Shown: piece by piece, positions 1 through 8,555 of the stretch | How positions within the stretch are numbered: the stretch's first letter is position 1 | Layout: every line of letters starts with the position of its first letter | The notes under the pieces: generated by a model | Seen by the model: only the letters and a program-made list of their open reading frames with translations | Database searches by the model: none | Told to the model about the DNA's origin: nothing | DNA from: Jannaschia marina | GTDB taxonomy: Bacteria > Pseudomonadota > Alphaproteobacteria > Rhodobacterales > Rhodobacteraceae | Direction: 5' to 3' | Length of the DNA stretch: 64,000 nucleotides | NCBI RefSeq assembly: GCF_013404595.1 | Contig: NZ_JABVAX010000002.1 | Coordinates: 1 to 64,000, forward strand | Translations under genes and position numbers: made by a program

Positions 1-113
1 TCGCGCCGTCACTCAGCTTTGGGGTGCAAGTCGCCGATCAACTACGAAAGGACTGCCGCTGAAGGGCTGGAATCTCTAAGCCCATAACCGTCCACAAAAC
101 CAGGGAAACTCCA
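1..113 (+). mobile_element. 3' end of an IS3-family element (orfB C-terminus plus right end)
   Basis: Read from base 1, the plus strand encodes SRRHSALGCKSPINYER followed by about 11 further residues and a TAA at 85-87. This is the classic C-terminus of IS3-family OrfB (DDE transposase), where an HSALG-x-SP-x-x-YE motif closes the catalytic domain. After the stop come about 25 non-coding bases (roughly 88-113) resembling the terminal inverted repeat region of such elements. The rest lies off the left edge. Immediately downstream is a peptidase gene lacking its N-terminus, so this element probably inserted into it. The family call is confident; the exact right end is approximate. Confidence 0.7.
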
Positions 114-122
114 ACTCCAGTG

Positions 123-388
123 CACGAGCTGGGTCTGTCGCTGACCCGGCCCGGCCCCCTTGCGCGAGGACATCGAGACCGAGCCGAAACAAGGCATGGT
201 CCTTTCAATGGAGCCGATGCCCCGGAGCCCCGACGGTGGGCCAGGCGAGGGCGTTCGCAGGGAGCATGACACCCTCGTCATCACCGATACCGGGGCCGAG
301 AATATCGCCGGCCTCCCGCCATGGCGCGGGGGCAAACGTTATCTCCACCCGCCCGGCGAAGGAGGTCTATTCCGCCGCGCCCCGGTGA
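123..388 (+). pseudogene. Decayed C-terminal fragment of an M24 (creatinase/Xaa-Pro) peptidase
   Basis: Three successive frames give a continuous M24-like C-terminus. From 123 the reading is HELGLSLTRP, from 160 a stretch containing GMVLSMEP and REHDTLVITDTGAENIAGLP, and from 320 a tail HGAGANVIST ending at TGA 386-388. In M24 enzymes the conserved His (HELGL), Glu (MEP) and later Glu (REHD) bind the two metal ions, so the region is recognisable even though two frameshifts and a missing N-terminus make it non-functional. The break point lies next to the IS3 end, which suggests insertional inactivation. It converges on the peptide importer genes; M24 dipeptidases often sit beside such importers, so it was probably once part of the same peptide-utilisation locus. 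Confidence 0.55.
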
Positions 389-1374
389 AAATCCATCCGC
401 TCGTTGAAGTAGCAGGCGGACAGGTGGCCGTCGCCGACCTGTTCCATCGGCGGGCGCTCCCCGGCGCAGGTCTCCTGCGCCTTCGGGCAGCGCGTGCGGA
501 AGACGCAGCCCGAGGGGGGCGACAGGGGCGAGGGCAACTCCCCCTCGATCGGAATGCGCGCATGGGTCGCCCGCTTCGACGGGTCGGGGATCGGGACGGA
601 GGCCAGCAGCGCCTGGGAATAGGGGTGATGCGGCGCGCGGACGATATCGGCAGACGATCCCGTCTCCATCTGGCGGCCCAGATACATCACGAAGATCCGG
701 TCCGAGATGTGCTTCACCACCGACAGGTCATGGGCGATGAAAAGGATCGAGAGGTCCATATCCGCCTGGATGTCCCTAAGCAGGTTCACCACCTGTGCCT
801 GAACCGACACGTCGAGCGCCGAGACGGGCTCGTCGCAGAGGATCAGCCGCGGCTTCACGATCAGCGCCCGGGCGATGCCGATCCGCTGGCACTGCCCGCC
901 GGAGAACTCGTGCGGATAGCGGTTGAGCAGCTTCGGCAGCAGCCCCACCCGCTCCATCATCTCGCCCGCGCGCTTTCGGACCTCGGCCTTGTCGAGGCCC
1001 GGCTCGTGGGTCGTCAGCGGTTCGGCGACGATCTGGCCGACGGTCATCCGGGGGTTCAGCGCGGCGAGCGGATCCTGAAAGATCATCTGCACGTCGCGCC
1101 GGTGCCGCCGCCGCTCGCCGGGGGACATCGCCGCCAGATCCTTGCCGTTGAAGATGATCTCCCCCGACGCGACAGGCACCGTCCCGGCAATCGCGCGCGC
1201 CAGCGTCGACTTGCCCGATCCGCTTTCGCCGACGATGCCCAGCGTCTCTCCAGCGGCCAGTTCGAAGGAGGCGTCGGTCACCGCGTAGAGCTTCTGGTGC
1301 GGCGTCCACGGCCAGGCATTGCGGGGCTGGATGTCGAAGGTGACGGACAGATCCCTGACGGACAAAAGGCTCAT
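367..1374 (-). CDS. oppF: Oligopeptide/dipeptide ABC importer, ATP-binding protein (OppF/DppF type)
   Basis: This 335-residue cytoplasmic ATPase drives peptide uptake together with the OppD-like subunit. Walker A (GESGSGKS, residues 49-56), the FSGGQCQR signature and Walker B (LILCDEP) are intact. The C-terminal oligopeptide-transporter extension carries the Cys cluster (CVFRTRCPKA...C) typical of Opp/Dpp ATPases, which in several homologues binds an FeS cluster. The start overlaps the stop of the upstream oppD-like gene by 4 bases (ATGA), giving translational coupling as the last gene of a five-gene minus-strand operon. Substrate specificity (di-, oligopeptide or other) cannot be read from the ATPase. 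Confidence 0.9.
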   Translation of the reverse strand: MSLLSVRDLSVTFDIQPRNAWPWTPHQKLYAVTDASFELAAGETLGIVGESGSGKSTLARAIAGTVPVASGEIIFNGKDLAAMSPGERRRHRRDVQMIFQDPLAALNPRMTVGQIVAEPLTTHEPGLDKAEVRKRAGEMMERVGLLPKLLNRYPHEFSGGQCQRIGIARALIVKPRLILCDEPVSALDVSVQAQVVNLLRDIQADMDLSILFIAHDLSVVKHISDRIFVMYLGRQMETGSSADIVRAPHHPYSQALLASVPIPDPSKRATHARIPIEGELPSPLSPPSGCVFRTRCPKAQETCAGERPPMEQVGDGHLSACYFNERMDFHRGAAE

Positions 1375-2339
1375 GCGGCGACGGCTCCCGGTTCGGCGTG
1401 GCAGGCGCGCAGCAGGCGGTCATGCGGCAGAAGATCCGGCATCACCGTCTCGCAGCGCGGCTCTTTCAGCGGGCAGCGCGGGGCGAAGGGGCAGCCCGCG
1501 GGCAGGCGCGACATGTCGGGCGGCTCGCCCGGGATCGCCGCCAGATCCTCCTGGTCGATGTCGATCCGTGGCACAGCCTGCAGCAGGCCCAGCGTGTAGG
1601 GATGGCTCGGCGCCTCGAACAGAGCCCCGGTCGGCCCCCGCTCCATGATCCGCCCGCCGTAGAGGACGATCGTCCGCTCGCAGGCCTCGGCCACGATCCC
1701 CAGATCGTGCGTGATGAGGATCAGCGCGGTGTCGAACTCTTCCCGGATTTCGGCCAGCAGATCCATGATCTGCGCCTGTACCGTGACGTCCAGCGCCGTG
1801 GTCGGCTCGTCCGCGATCAAGAGCTTCGGGCGGCAGAGCAGCGCCATCGCGATCATGATCCGCTGGCGCATCCCGCCGGAAAACTCGTGCGGATACATCG
1901 ACAGCCGCGCCGCCGCGTCCGGCATCTTGACCGCGTCGAGCATCCGCGCGGCTTCCGTCCGCGCCTCCTTCTTGCCGATCCCCTGATGCAGGGTGAGCAC
2001 CTCGGTCATCTGATCGCCGATCCGCATATAGGGGTTCAGCGACGACATCGGGTCCTGAAAGATCATCGCGATCTGCTCGGCCCGGATCTTGTTCATCTTC
2101 CGCTCGGGCAGACCCAGGATCTCCTGCTCCTCGAACCGGACGGAGCCCTCGGCCCGCCCGTTCTTTGCCAGAAGCCCCATGATCGCGAAGGCCGTCTGGC
2201 TCTTGCCCGATCCGCTTTCGCCCACGACCGCCAGCGCCTCGCCCGGGTCCAGAGCGAAGGACAGACCGTTCACGGCCCGCACCGGGCCATCGTTGGTCGA
2301 GAACGTCACGCTAAGATTATCGACGGAAAGTAAGCTCAT
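1371..2339 (-). CDS. oppD: Oligopeptide/dipeptide ABC importer, ATP-binding protein (OppD/DppD type)
   Basis: This 322-residue ATPase is the partner of the OppF-like subunit. Walker A is at residues 40-47 (GESGSGKS), the signature is FSGGMRQR, and Walker B (LLIADEPTTALD) is complete. The C-terminal extension has the Cys-rich segment CPFAPRCPLKEPRC found in the Opp family. It overlaps the permease gene stop upstream by one base (2339) and the downstream ATPase by 4 bases. Together the two ATPases should form the heterodimer that powers the two permeases encoded just upstream. Confidence 0.9.
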   Translation of the reverse strand: MSLLSVDNLSVTFSTNDGPVRAVNGLSFALDPGEALAVVGESGSGKSQTAFAIMGLLAKNGRAEGSVRFEEQEILGLPERKMNKIRAEQIAMIFQDPMSSLNPYMRIGDQMTEVLTLHQGIGKKEARTEAARMLDAVKMPDAAARLSMYPHEFSGGMRQRIMIAMALLCRPKLLIADEPTTALDVTVQAQIMDLLAEIREEFDTALILITHDLGIVAEACERTIVLYGGRIMERGPTGALFEAPSHPYTLGLLQAVPRIDIDQEDLAAIPGEPPDMSRLPAGCPFAPRCPLKEPRCETVMPDLLPHDRLLRACHAEPGAVAA

Positions 2340-3262
2340 CAGCGGTCCTTCGGATCAAGCGCGTCGCGCAGGCCGTCGCCGATGAAGAACAGCGCGAACA
2401 GCGTGACAGTGAAGAAAAGCAGGGGAAAGCCAAGCATCCAGCCGACGTAGCGCATATGGTCCGCGCCCTGATTGATGAGCGCGCCCCAACTCGTCAGCGG
2501 CTCCTGCACGCCGAGGCCGAGGAAGCTGATGAAGCTCTCGAAGATGATCATCGAGGGGACGAGCAGCGTCGCGTAGACGATCACGACGCCCAGGAGGTTT
2601 GGTACGATGTGCCGGAAGATGATGACTGGCGTCGACACCCCCGTCGCCACCGCCGCCTCGACAAACTCCGTATTCTTCAGCGACAGCGTCTGCCCCCGCA
2701 CGATCCGCGCCATGTCGAGCCACGAGATCAGCCCGATCCCCACGAACAGCATGAACATGGATCGTCCGAACACCACGAGCAGCAGGATCAGCACGAACAT
2801 GTACGGAATCGACATCAGCACATCGACGAGCCGCATCATCAACTGGTCGGTCCGCCCGCCGATGTAGCCCGCGATCGCGCCGTAGGTGGTGCCGACGACA
2901 ACGGCGACGAGTGCTCCGATCAGTCCGATCATCAAGGAGATGCGGCTGCCTTGCACGACCCGCGCGTAGAGGTCGCGCCCCGTCTCGTCCACGCCGAAGT
3001 AATGCCGGTTCTCCCAAGACGGCCCGCCTTCGGTGTAGACGTTTCCAAGAAGCGACCAGTCGACCTCCTCGTTCGACCAGGGTGTCAGGAACTGACCGAA
3101 GGAGGCGAAGAGGACGATGAGAAGCAGGATCGGCAGGCTGGCCATCGCGGCCTTGTTCCGCACGAAGCGCCGGCGGGCATCCTGCCAGAGAGAGCGGCCC
3201 TTCTCTCCCGCCGGAAGCCCCGCCATATCGGCTGTCTGGGCCATGGTTTTCTGAGCGAACAT
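2339..3262 (-). CDS. oppC: Oligopeptide ABC importer permease (OppC/DppC type)
   Basis: Inner-membrane permease of 307 residues. An N-terminal cytoplasmic segment with an RRRFVRNKAA motif precedes the first membrane span, as in OppC/DppC. About six hydrophobic spans follow, and the EAA coupling loop reads EAAVATGVSTPVIIFRHIVPN. The open frame extends further upstream, but that stretch is out-of-frame oppB sequence, so I place the start at the ATG at 3262 (MFAQKTMAQ), 11 bases after the oppB stop. MAQ (3244) is an alternative start. It pairs with OppB to form the translocation pore. Confidence 0.85.
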   Translation of the reverse strand: MFAQKTMAQTADMAGLPAGEKGRSLWQDARRRFVRNKAAMASLPILLLIVLFASFGQFLTPWSNEEVDWSLLGNVYTEGGPSWENRHYFGVDETGRDLYARVVQGSRISLMIGLIGALVAVVVGTTYGAIAGYIGGRTDQLMMRLVDVLMSIPYMFVLILLLVVFGRSMFMLFVGIGLISWLDMARIVRGQTLSLKNTEFVEAAVATGVSTPVIIFRHIVPNLLGVVIVYATLLVPSMIIFESFISFLGLGVQEPLTSWGALINQGADHMRYVGWMLGFPLLFFTVTLFALFFIGDGLRDALDPKDR

Positions 3263-3273
3263 CGGCAGCCCCC

Positions 3274-4197
3274 TCAATATCGGATCTTGGGATCGATCCA
3301 GGCGTAAAGCACGTCGACCACCAGGTTGAAGAAGATCGTCAGCGCCCCCACGAGGATCGTGATCCCCATGATGACGGAATAGTCCCGCGCGAGTGCGGCA
3401 GAGACGAAGAACTGCCCGATCCCGCCGGTGGAGAAGAAGATGTCGATCACGACCGATCCCGTAATCATCCCCACGAAGGCCGGCCCGAGATACGAGATCA
3501 CGGGCAGAAGCGCCGGCTTCAGCGCATGGCGGAAGATCACCCGCCGCATCGGCAGCCCCTTGGCCCGGGCCGTGCGGATGAAGCCCGCGTTCAGCACTTC
3601 CAGCATCGAGGATCGCGTCAGCCGCGCGATCGACGCCATGTAGGAGGTCGAGAGGGCGATGACCGGCAGGATCAGATACTCGACCTGCCCGCCGCGCCAG
3701 CCGCCCCCCGGCAGCCAGCCGAGCCACAGCGTGAAGATCAGAACCAGGATGGGTGCCATCACGAAGTTCGGCAGCACCTGGGCGCCGATCGACACGCCGA
3801 CGGCGAGGTAATCCAGCCAGGAGTTATGGTAGACCGCTGCCGCGATGCCCAGCGTGCCGCCGACCAGGACGGCGACGACGAAGGACCAGAAGCCGTAGGT
3901 CAGCGTGATCGGAAAGCCCTGCTCGATCAGGTCGTTCACCGTCCGGTTCGTATAGGTGAAGGACGGCCCGAAATCGAACCGGGTGACGACGTTCCAGATA
4001 TACGTCCCCATGCGTTCGATCATCGGCCGGTCGAGGCCGTATTTCGCCTCCAGATTGGCGAGAACCTGCGGGGGCACGCCTCGCTCGGTGTCGAAGGGGC
4101 TGCCGGGGGCGGCCTCCATCAGAACGAAGGAGAAGACGATGAGCAGGAGCAGCGTCGGGATCGCCACGGCGAGGCGGCGCAGAATATAAGCGGTCAT
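3274..4197 (-). CDS. oppB: Oligopeptide ABC importer permease (OppB/DppB type)
   Basis: Inner-membrane permease of 307 residues. The N-terminus MTAYILRRLAVAIPTLLLL is typical of OppB/DppB, with a span directly after the start. The EAA loop (TARAKGLPMRRVIFRHALK) contacts the ATPase and the C-terminus ends in DPKIRY, as usual for the family. It lies 128 bases downstream of the binding-protein gene and 11 bases upstream of oppC, within the same minus-strand operon. Confidence 0.9.
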   Translation of the reverse strand: MTAYILRRLAVAIPTLLLLIVFSFVLMEAAPGSPFDTERGVPPQVLANLEAKYGLDRPMIERMGTYIWNVVTRFDFGPSFTYTNRTVNDLIEQGFPITLTYGFWSFVVAVLVGGTLGIAAAVYHNSWLDYLAVGVSIGAQVLPNFVMAPILVLIFTLWLGWLPGGGWRGGQVEYLILPVIALSTSYMASIARLTRSSMLEVLNAGFIRTARAKGLPMRRVIFRHALKPALLPVISYLGPAFVGMITGSVVIDIFFSTGGIGQFFVSAALARDYSVIMGITILVGALTIFFNLVVDVLYAWIDPKIRY

Positions 4198-4256
4198 GGC
4201 ACCCCTCCGTCAGGGTGTGCTTGGGTTATCCGAGGATGGTGGAATCGGAAGAGTCT

Positions 4257-4275
4257 CCCGCGGTGTCAGCGCGGG
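4257..4275. promoter_or_regulatory. Inverted repeat between oppA and oppB
   Basis: CCCGCG, a 7-base loop and CGCGGG form a perfect 6-bp G/C stem in the 128-base gap between the binding-protein stop and the oppB start. There is no T-run on the minus strand, so it is not a clear terminator. In many importer operons a hairpin here stabilises the abundant binding-protein message relative to the permease genes. That role is inferred only. Confidence 0.35.
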
Positions 4276-4325
4276 ACGAGGACAACGCCCCGGCGCATGG
4301 CCAGGGCGCAGGTTGAGGGAACGGA

Positions 4326-5960
4326 TCACTCCGCCGCGATGCGGTAGAAGTCCTTCACGTACCAGTTGTTTTCGGCGTTGTTGTACGGCCAGCCCTTGAT
4401 CGTGCTGTCGAGCATGAAGGCGTTGGCATAGTGGTAGATCGGGATAATCCCCATATCCGCCGCCAGCAGCCGCTCGATCTCGGCATAGTCCGCATTCGGA
4501 TCGTCCGAGGTCAGAACCGTATCGAGGATCGCGTCGATCTCCGGGTTCGAATACTTGCCGTCGTTGTTCTCGTGATCGGTCCGCAGGATCTTGGTGAAGG
4601 TCGAGCCTTCGTTGTAATCCGCACACCAGCCCGAGCGAGCGAGGTCAAAGTTCCCGGCCTTCCGCAGGTCGAGATAGGTCGTCCACTCGTAGTTCGTGAG
4701 CGTGATGTCGACGCCCAGCTTCTGCTTCCACATCTGGCTGATGATGGTCGCGATCTGCCGATGGCTTTCAGAGGTATTGTAGATCAGCTCCAGTTCAAGC
4801 ACTTCGCCATCGGGCCCGAACCCGGCGGCGTCGATCAGTTCGACGGCCTCCGCGTCCCGCTCGGCCTGCGTCATGGTCGCATAGTCGAGTTCGGGAACGG
4901 TGAAGCCCGCCGTCTTGGCATGAATGAAGTTATACGCGGCGAGCTGCCCGCCCTGCAGGATCTGATCGACGATCACGTCCCGATCGACGGCGAGGCTGAG
5001 CGCGCGGCGTACGTCGGGATCCTGCAGCGCCGGATGGGCATCGGGTCGCTGGTTGATCTGGTAGTAGTAGGAACAGAGACGCGGAACCGACGTCGCTTCG
5101 TCCGGATACTGCTCCTGCAGCCGGGGGAACGCTCCGTTCGGCAGCGGTTCGACGTGATCGAACTCGTCCGCCTCCCAGCGGGTCAGCGCCTGGTTCTCGT
5201 CGTTGATGATGACGCCGACGACTTCTTCGATAATGACGCTGTCCGCGTCCCAGTATTCCGGGTTCTTCGTGGCTGACCAGCGCTCGTTCAGCGCGACCTC
5301 TTCCAGCACGTAGGCACCGTTCGACACTATGTTCTCGGGCGCGGTCCAGTCGTCGCCGTGTTCTTCCACCGTCGCCCGGTGGACCGGCATGAAGGTCGCA
5401 TAGGTCGCGATCGTCGGGAAGAAGGGCAGGGGCCGCGTCAGGTTGACCCGCAGCGTCCGCTCGTCGACGGCCTCGACGCCCAGCGTCTCGGGATCTGCCT
5501 CGCCCGCGAGGATCTCGGTCGCATTCTCGATCGAGGAGAGCTCGATGTACCACGCATAGGGCGATGCCGTTGCCGGATCGACCGCCCGGCGCCAGGAATA
5601 GAGGAAGTCCTCGGTCGTGATGGGGTCGCCGTTCGACCAGCGCGCGTCCTCGCGCAGCGTGAACGTCCAGGTCGTGTAATCCGTGTTTTCCCAACTTTCG
5701 GCGACGCCGGGGATGACGTTGCCGTCGGCATCCTGGCTCACCAGCGCCTCGAAGAGCTGGCGGATCGCGTGGAACCCTACTGTCTCTTCGTTCAGCGCCG
5801 GATCTAGCGTCGGGAATTGGTCGAGCAGGCGGTAGGAAAACACCTGGTTCTCGGCCAAGGTCTCTCCCGTTTCGGGGTGCGTCTCCTGGCCGAGCGCGGT
5901 CTGGGTGGAAAGGGCAACAAACGTGGCAGTGGTAAACGACAGTACGGTTCTACGCTTCAT
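4326..5960 (-). CDS. oppA: Periplasmic oligopeptide-binding protein (SBP family 5, OppA type)
   Basis: This 544-residue solute-binding protein captures substrate in the periplasm for the OppBCDF complex. Residues 1-24 are a Sec signal peptide (KRR start, hydrophobic core, ALG/QE cleavage). The mature part shows the family-5 hallmarks FPTLDPALNEETVG near the N-terminus, the segment LFEALVSQDADGNVIPGVAESWE, and WSNGDPITTEDFLYSWRR. It is close in layout to E. coli OppA rather than the shorter DppA-like proteins. It is the first gene of the operon. An IS remnant starts about 140 bases upstream of its start and may have changed its promoter. Confidence 0.88.
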   Translation of the reverse strand: MKRRTVLSFTTATFVALSTQTALGQETHPETGETLAENQVFSYRLLDQFPTLDPALNEETVGFHAIRQLFEALVSQDADGNVIPGVAESWENTDYTTWTFTLREDARWSNGDPITTEDFLYSWRRAVDPATASPYAWYIELSSIENATEILAGEADPETLGVEAVDERTLRVNLTRPLPFFPTIATYATFMPVHRATVEEHGDDWTAPENIVSNGAYVLEEVALNERWSATKNPEYWDADSVIIEEVVGVIINDENQALTRWEADEFDHVEPLPNGAFPRLQEQYPDEATSVPRLCSYYYQINQRPDAHPALQDPDVRRALSLAVDRDVIVDQILQGGQLAAYNFIHAKTAGFTVPELDYATMTQAERDAEAVELIDAAGFGPDGEVLELELIYNTSESHRQIATIISQMWKQKLGVDITLTNYEWTTYLDLRKAGNFDLARSGWCADYNEGSTFTKILRTDHENNDGKYSNPEIDAILDTVLTSDDPNADYAEIERLLAADMGIIPIYHYANAFMLDSTIKGWPYNNAENNWYVKDFYRIAAE

Positions 5961-6099
5961 GAGGTATCTCGCTGTCTAGTTGGGTGCGTTGATCTGAGAA
6001 GGCTCCCGGTTTTCTTGATGACGTCCATCCTTCGCGCGATTCCCGTCCGGCGCAAGGGTCACTTCGGGTTGAACCTGTGCGAAATCGGTCAATCGCCCG
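5961..6099 (-). promoter_or_regulatory. Leader region of the opp operon, cut off by an IS remnant
   Basis: This is the only non-coding sequence between the oppA start and the left inverted repeat of the IS5-type remnant at 6100. Any native promoter for the importer must lie here or be supplied by the IS. I see no convincing -35/-10 pair or operator. Confidence 0.3.
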
Positions 6100-6912
6100 G
6101 GCCGTGTTGACAAAACGTCGAGTCCAGAGCCGGATACAGGCGAGGTCGACGAAGCTCGCGGCGGATGTTTTGAGCTTCCCGAAGCAGCGCTTGACCAAGT
6201 TGCATGGCGCGTAGCACGGACCTTTCGGTTGCGGCAGGTATAGGAATAGGGGAAATCGCGTTGCGTGCCTCGGCCCGGGCCCGAATGTGGTCGGCGTCGT
6301 AGCCCTTGTCGACCAGCAGCGCGCCCGGGGCGCGCAGGCCATCACCCATGACGAGGTCGAAGCCCTTGTGGTCCGAGGTCTGGCCTCGCGTCACGTCGGC
6401 GCGCATCGGCAGGCCCCACGCGTTGCAGTGGAGGTGGATCTTGGTCGTCCGGCCACCGCGAGAGCGCCCAATACCCTGTCGCGAGGTCTCTCGCGCCGGC
6501 CGCATACTGGTGCGCCCGAGCGACGGTACTGTCGATCGTCTGCAAACGGTCGGTCGGGTGGTCGAGTTCGGCCGCAGCCTCGTTGAGCGTCTTCAGAATG
6601 GTCTCCCGCAGCCCGGCGGGGCATCCAGCGGCGCAACTGGCGGTAGACGCTCGACCACTTCCCGAACCCTTGGGGCAGGTCGCGCCGGGGGCTTTCAGTC
6701 CGCGCCATACAGAACACCCCCGTCGCGCACCCGGCGGTGTTCGGCCCCTGAGGCCCGTTGCGCGCCCGCACGTCCCGGATGAACGGCTCGAAGAACGCCT
6801 ACCCCGCGTCCGACATCCAAACCCCGCGCCATCCCCATCCCCCGCTCGATCACAATCGGGCAGTGTGAGTCACGTCAGCCAAGTCGGCGGTAAGGGTTTT
6901 GTCAATACGGCC
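6100..6912 (-). mobile_element. IS5-family (IS427-like) insertion sequence, inactivated, with visible terminal repeats
   Basis: A 17-bp inverted repeat bounds the element: GGCCGTGTTGACAAAAC at 6100-6116 and its complement (one mismatch) at 6896-6912. The right end is followed by CTAGG, which fits the TA/CTAG target preference of this group. Between the repeats, minus-strand frames spell an IS5-type DDE transposase in pieces: FGKWSSVYRQLRRW near 6700, IDSTVARAHQYAAGA near 6540, SRGGRTTKIHLHCNAWGLP near 6450, DKGYDADHIRARAEA near 6300, and NLVKRCFGKLKTSAAS near 6190. At least two frameshifts separate these blocks, so the transposase is dead. Confidence 0.75.
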
Positions 6913-7184
6913 TAGGCAGTAGCCTCTCGATCGTCAGGATGGACGGATCTTGGGGAAATATGGAACGCCGCTCCGCAGCAATCACTTGCTATGCGAATGT
7001 CTGCTGCTCAGGGCCGCCTTCCCCGTTGGCAGTGCATCGGCAAGTCCAGGTGCTGTGCTGTCTCGGAGGTCGTCTTCGAGCCCAAATTGACCGGCGCTGA
7101 ACGGTTCATGAAGGTCCGCTTCTGCTCCGCGCCCTTTCTGTGGAGCGCCCGGGCCGAGAGTTTTCGGTTTCTGGTCACGACGGC
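6913..7184. other. IS-derived spacer, no gene recognised
   Basis: This stretch lies between the IS5-type right repeat and the IS3-type remnant. The minus frame continues past the OrfB-like block but no longer resembles a known protein, so it is probably the non-coding end of the IS3 element and flank. Confidence 0.3.
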
Positions 7185-7504
7185 GGGCTGGGTGATCCGT
7201 CGGGAGTGTGGATGTCCGCCGGGGCATTGACCCGATGGCGCTGTAAGGTCGGACCTCGTTGTGATCCTCATGCCAAGCCTCCAGCTGTTCGCGGCTGTCG
7301 GCAAGGCTCATGAACCAGTGTGCGGTCGGGCACTCGGCCCGGAGCTTCGAGTTGAACGCCTCCCCTCTCGGAAAATCGCTGCGCGATGCCCTGCCGGGCA
7401 GCGGATCCCGGCCTTGCGGCAAGCCTCTGCCACAGGCGGTCCCGCCTCCCACTGCTTCGGTACGAAGGCCTGTCTCGCGCCTCCGTGAAACTCGATGCCT
7501 TCAT
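7185..7504 (-). pseudogene. IS3-family element with internal deletion: OrfA start joined to OrfB end
   Basis: On the minus strand, from the ATG at 7504, the sequence reads MKASSFTEAR and then, one frame over, QAFVPKQWEAGPPVAEACRKAGI. This is the N-terminal helix-turn-helix of an IS3-family OrfA. Directly after it, from about 7385 to 7185, the frame spells EAFNSKLRAEC, HWFMSLADSREQLEAW and NEVRPYSAIG, the C-terminal end of OrfB. The whole middle of the element, including most of the DDE domain, is missing. Only a relic remains and it cannot transpose. Confidence 0.7.
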
Positions 7505-7865
7505 CGGCGTCGCTCCTCTTCCCGGCCCCGCAAAAACCCAGCCGAAAACTCCAGCGTCAAACAGTCCGGTTCGCAGAGGGCAGGGCAGTCATCTATCGCA
7601 GGTCTGCCCGGCTCCGCGGGCGCTGTGCTGATCTGTTCGGCCGGCCTTCTCAGTGCGAGCGGAGGGGCGGTTCCTACCGTCGTTCCGGCACCCAGTGGGC
7701 GCGTAGCGGGTCCGCTGCTTGCCGACGCGCCGCGGCTGAGCACAGCCTCCTCCGTCTCGCATCGATGCCAGATCTCCGCCTCGAAGATAGGAGCAAGCGT
7801 GTCAAAGCCTCCCACAGCGCGACGGGCAGCACGAACCGGGTAATCTTCTGCTCTGTGACCGATCT
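7505..7865. other. Gap between IS3 relic and response regulator
   Basis: This is 361 bases without a recognisable gene. A minus-strand frame of 104 codons (7501-7815) is open, but its composition is Ala/Arg/Pro-rich, it has no family resemblance, and it runs into the IS relic. It probably combines the IS3 leader with the 3' flank of the two-component operon. No terminator hairpin was identified. Confidence 0.4.
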
Positions 7866-8555
7866 TCAGCCGGGGTCGGTGTCCAGGCGATAGCCGACGC
7901 CGCGCACGGTGATGATCCGGGGGGCACCGGCAAGGTCGAGCTTCTTGCGCAGGCGCGCAACGTATACGTCCACCACGTTGGTCATGGGGTCGGCGTCGGC
8001 ACTCCAGGCCGTCGACAGGATGCGCTCGCGGCTGTGGACGCGCGAGAGGTCGGAAGCGAGCAGCCAGAGCACGTCGAACTCCAGCCGCGTCAGCCCGAGT
8101 ACCTGCCCGCCGATCCGGCCCTCGCGGCGCCCCCGGTCGAGTGTCAGCGTCCCGCAGCGCGCCGTCTGCGCCGCGGTCCCGCCGACGGGTGCCCCGCCGC
8201 GGCGGATCAACGCTGCCAGCCGTGCGAGAAGGACGTCGAAGGCAAACGGCTTTGCCAGGTAGTCGTCGGCCCCGCGCTCAAGTCCCTCGATCACGTCCTC
8301 GTCCGCGTCTCGTGCCGTCAGCATCAGGATCGGAGTCGTCACCCCCCCGGCCCGCAGTCGCTCGCAGACTTCCATGCCGCCGATATCCGGCAGCATGACA
8401 TCGAGGACGACCACGTCCCAAGACGCGCCGAGGCCCAGGTTGATGGCCTCCGCGCCGGTCGGGACGACCGTGACCTGATAGCCTTCGGCCTTCAGGCCCC
8501 GCTCCACGAATGCGGCGATCCGGGCCTCGTCTTCCAACAGCAGCAGGCGGTTCAC
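7866..8555 (-). CDS. OmpR-family response regulator
   Basis: This 229-residue regulator has a receiver domain at about 2-115 and a winged-helix DNA-binding domain at about 130-226. Receiver residues are intact: acidic E8/D9/E10, phospho-acceptor D52 (VVVLDVMLP), T80 and K102. The effector end (TRLEFDVLWLLAS ... NVVDVYVARLRKKLD ... ITVRGVGYRLD) is canonical and close to the QseB/PmrA/TctD-like subgroup. It overlaps the kinase gene by 4 bases (ATGA), so the pair is translationally coupled. It is the likely reader of the tandem GTTCAT repeats upstream of the operon. Confidence 0.9.
   Translation of the reverse strand: MNRLLLLEDEARIAAFVERGLKAEGYQVTVVPTGAEAINLGLGASWDVVVLDVMLPDIGGMEVCERLRAGGVTTPILMLTARDADEDVIEGLERGADDYLAKPFAFDVLLARLAALIRRGGAPVGGTAAQTARCGTLTLDRGRREGRIGGQVLGLTRLEFDVLWLLASDLSRVHSRERILSTAWSADADPMTNVVDVYVARLRKKLDLAGAPRIITVRGVGYRLDTDPG

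Noticed and set aside
7501..7815. 104-codon minus-strand ORF as a gene of the two-component operon
   Set aside because: No family resemblance or clear ribosome site, and it ends inside the IS3 relic.
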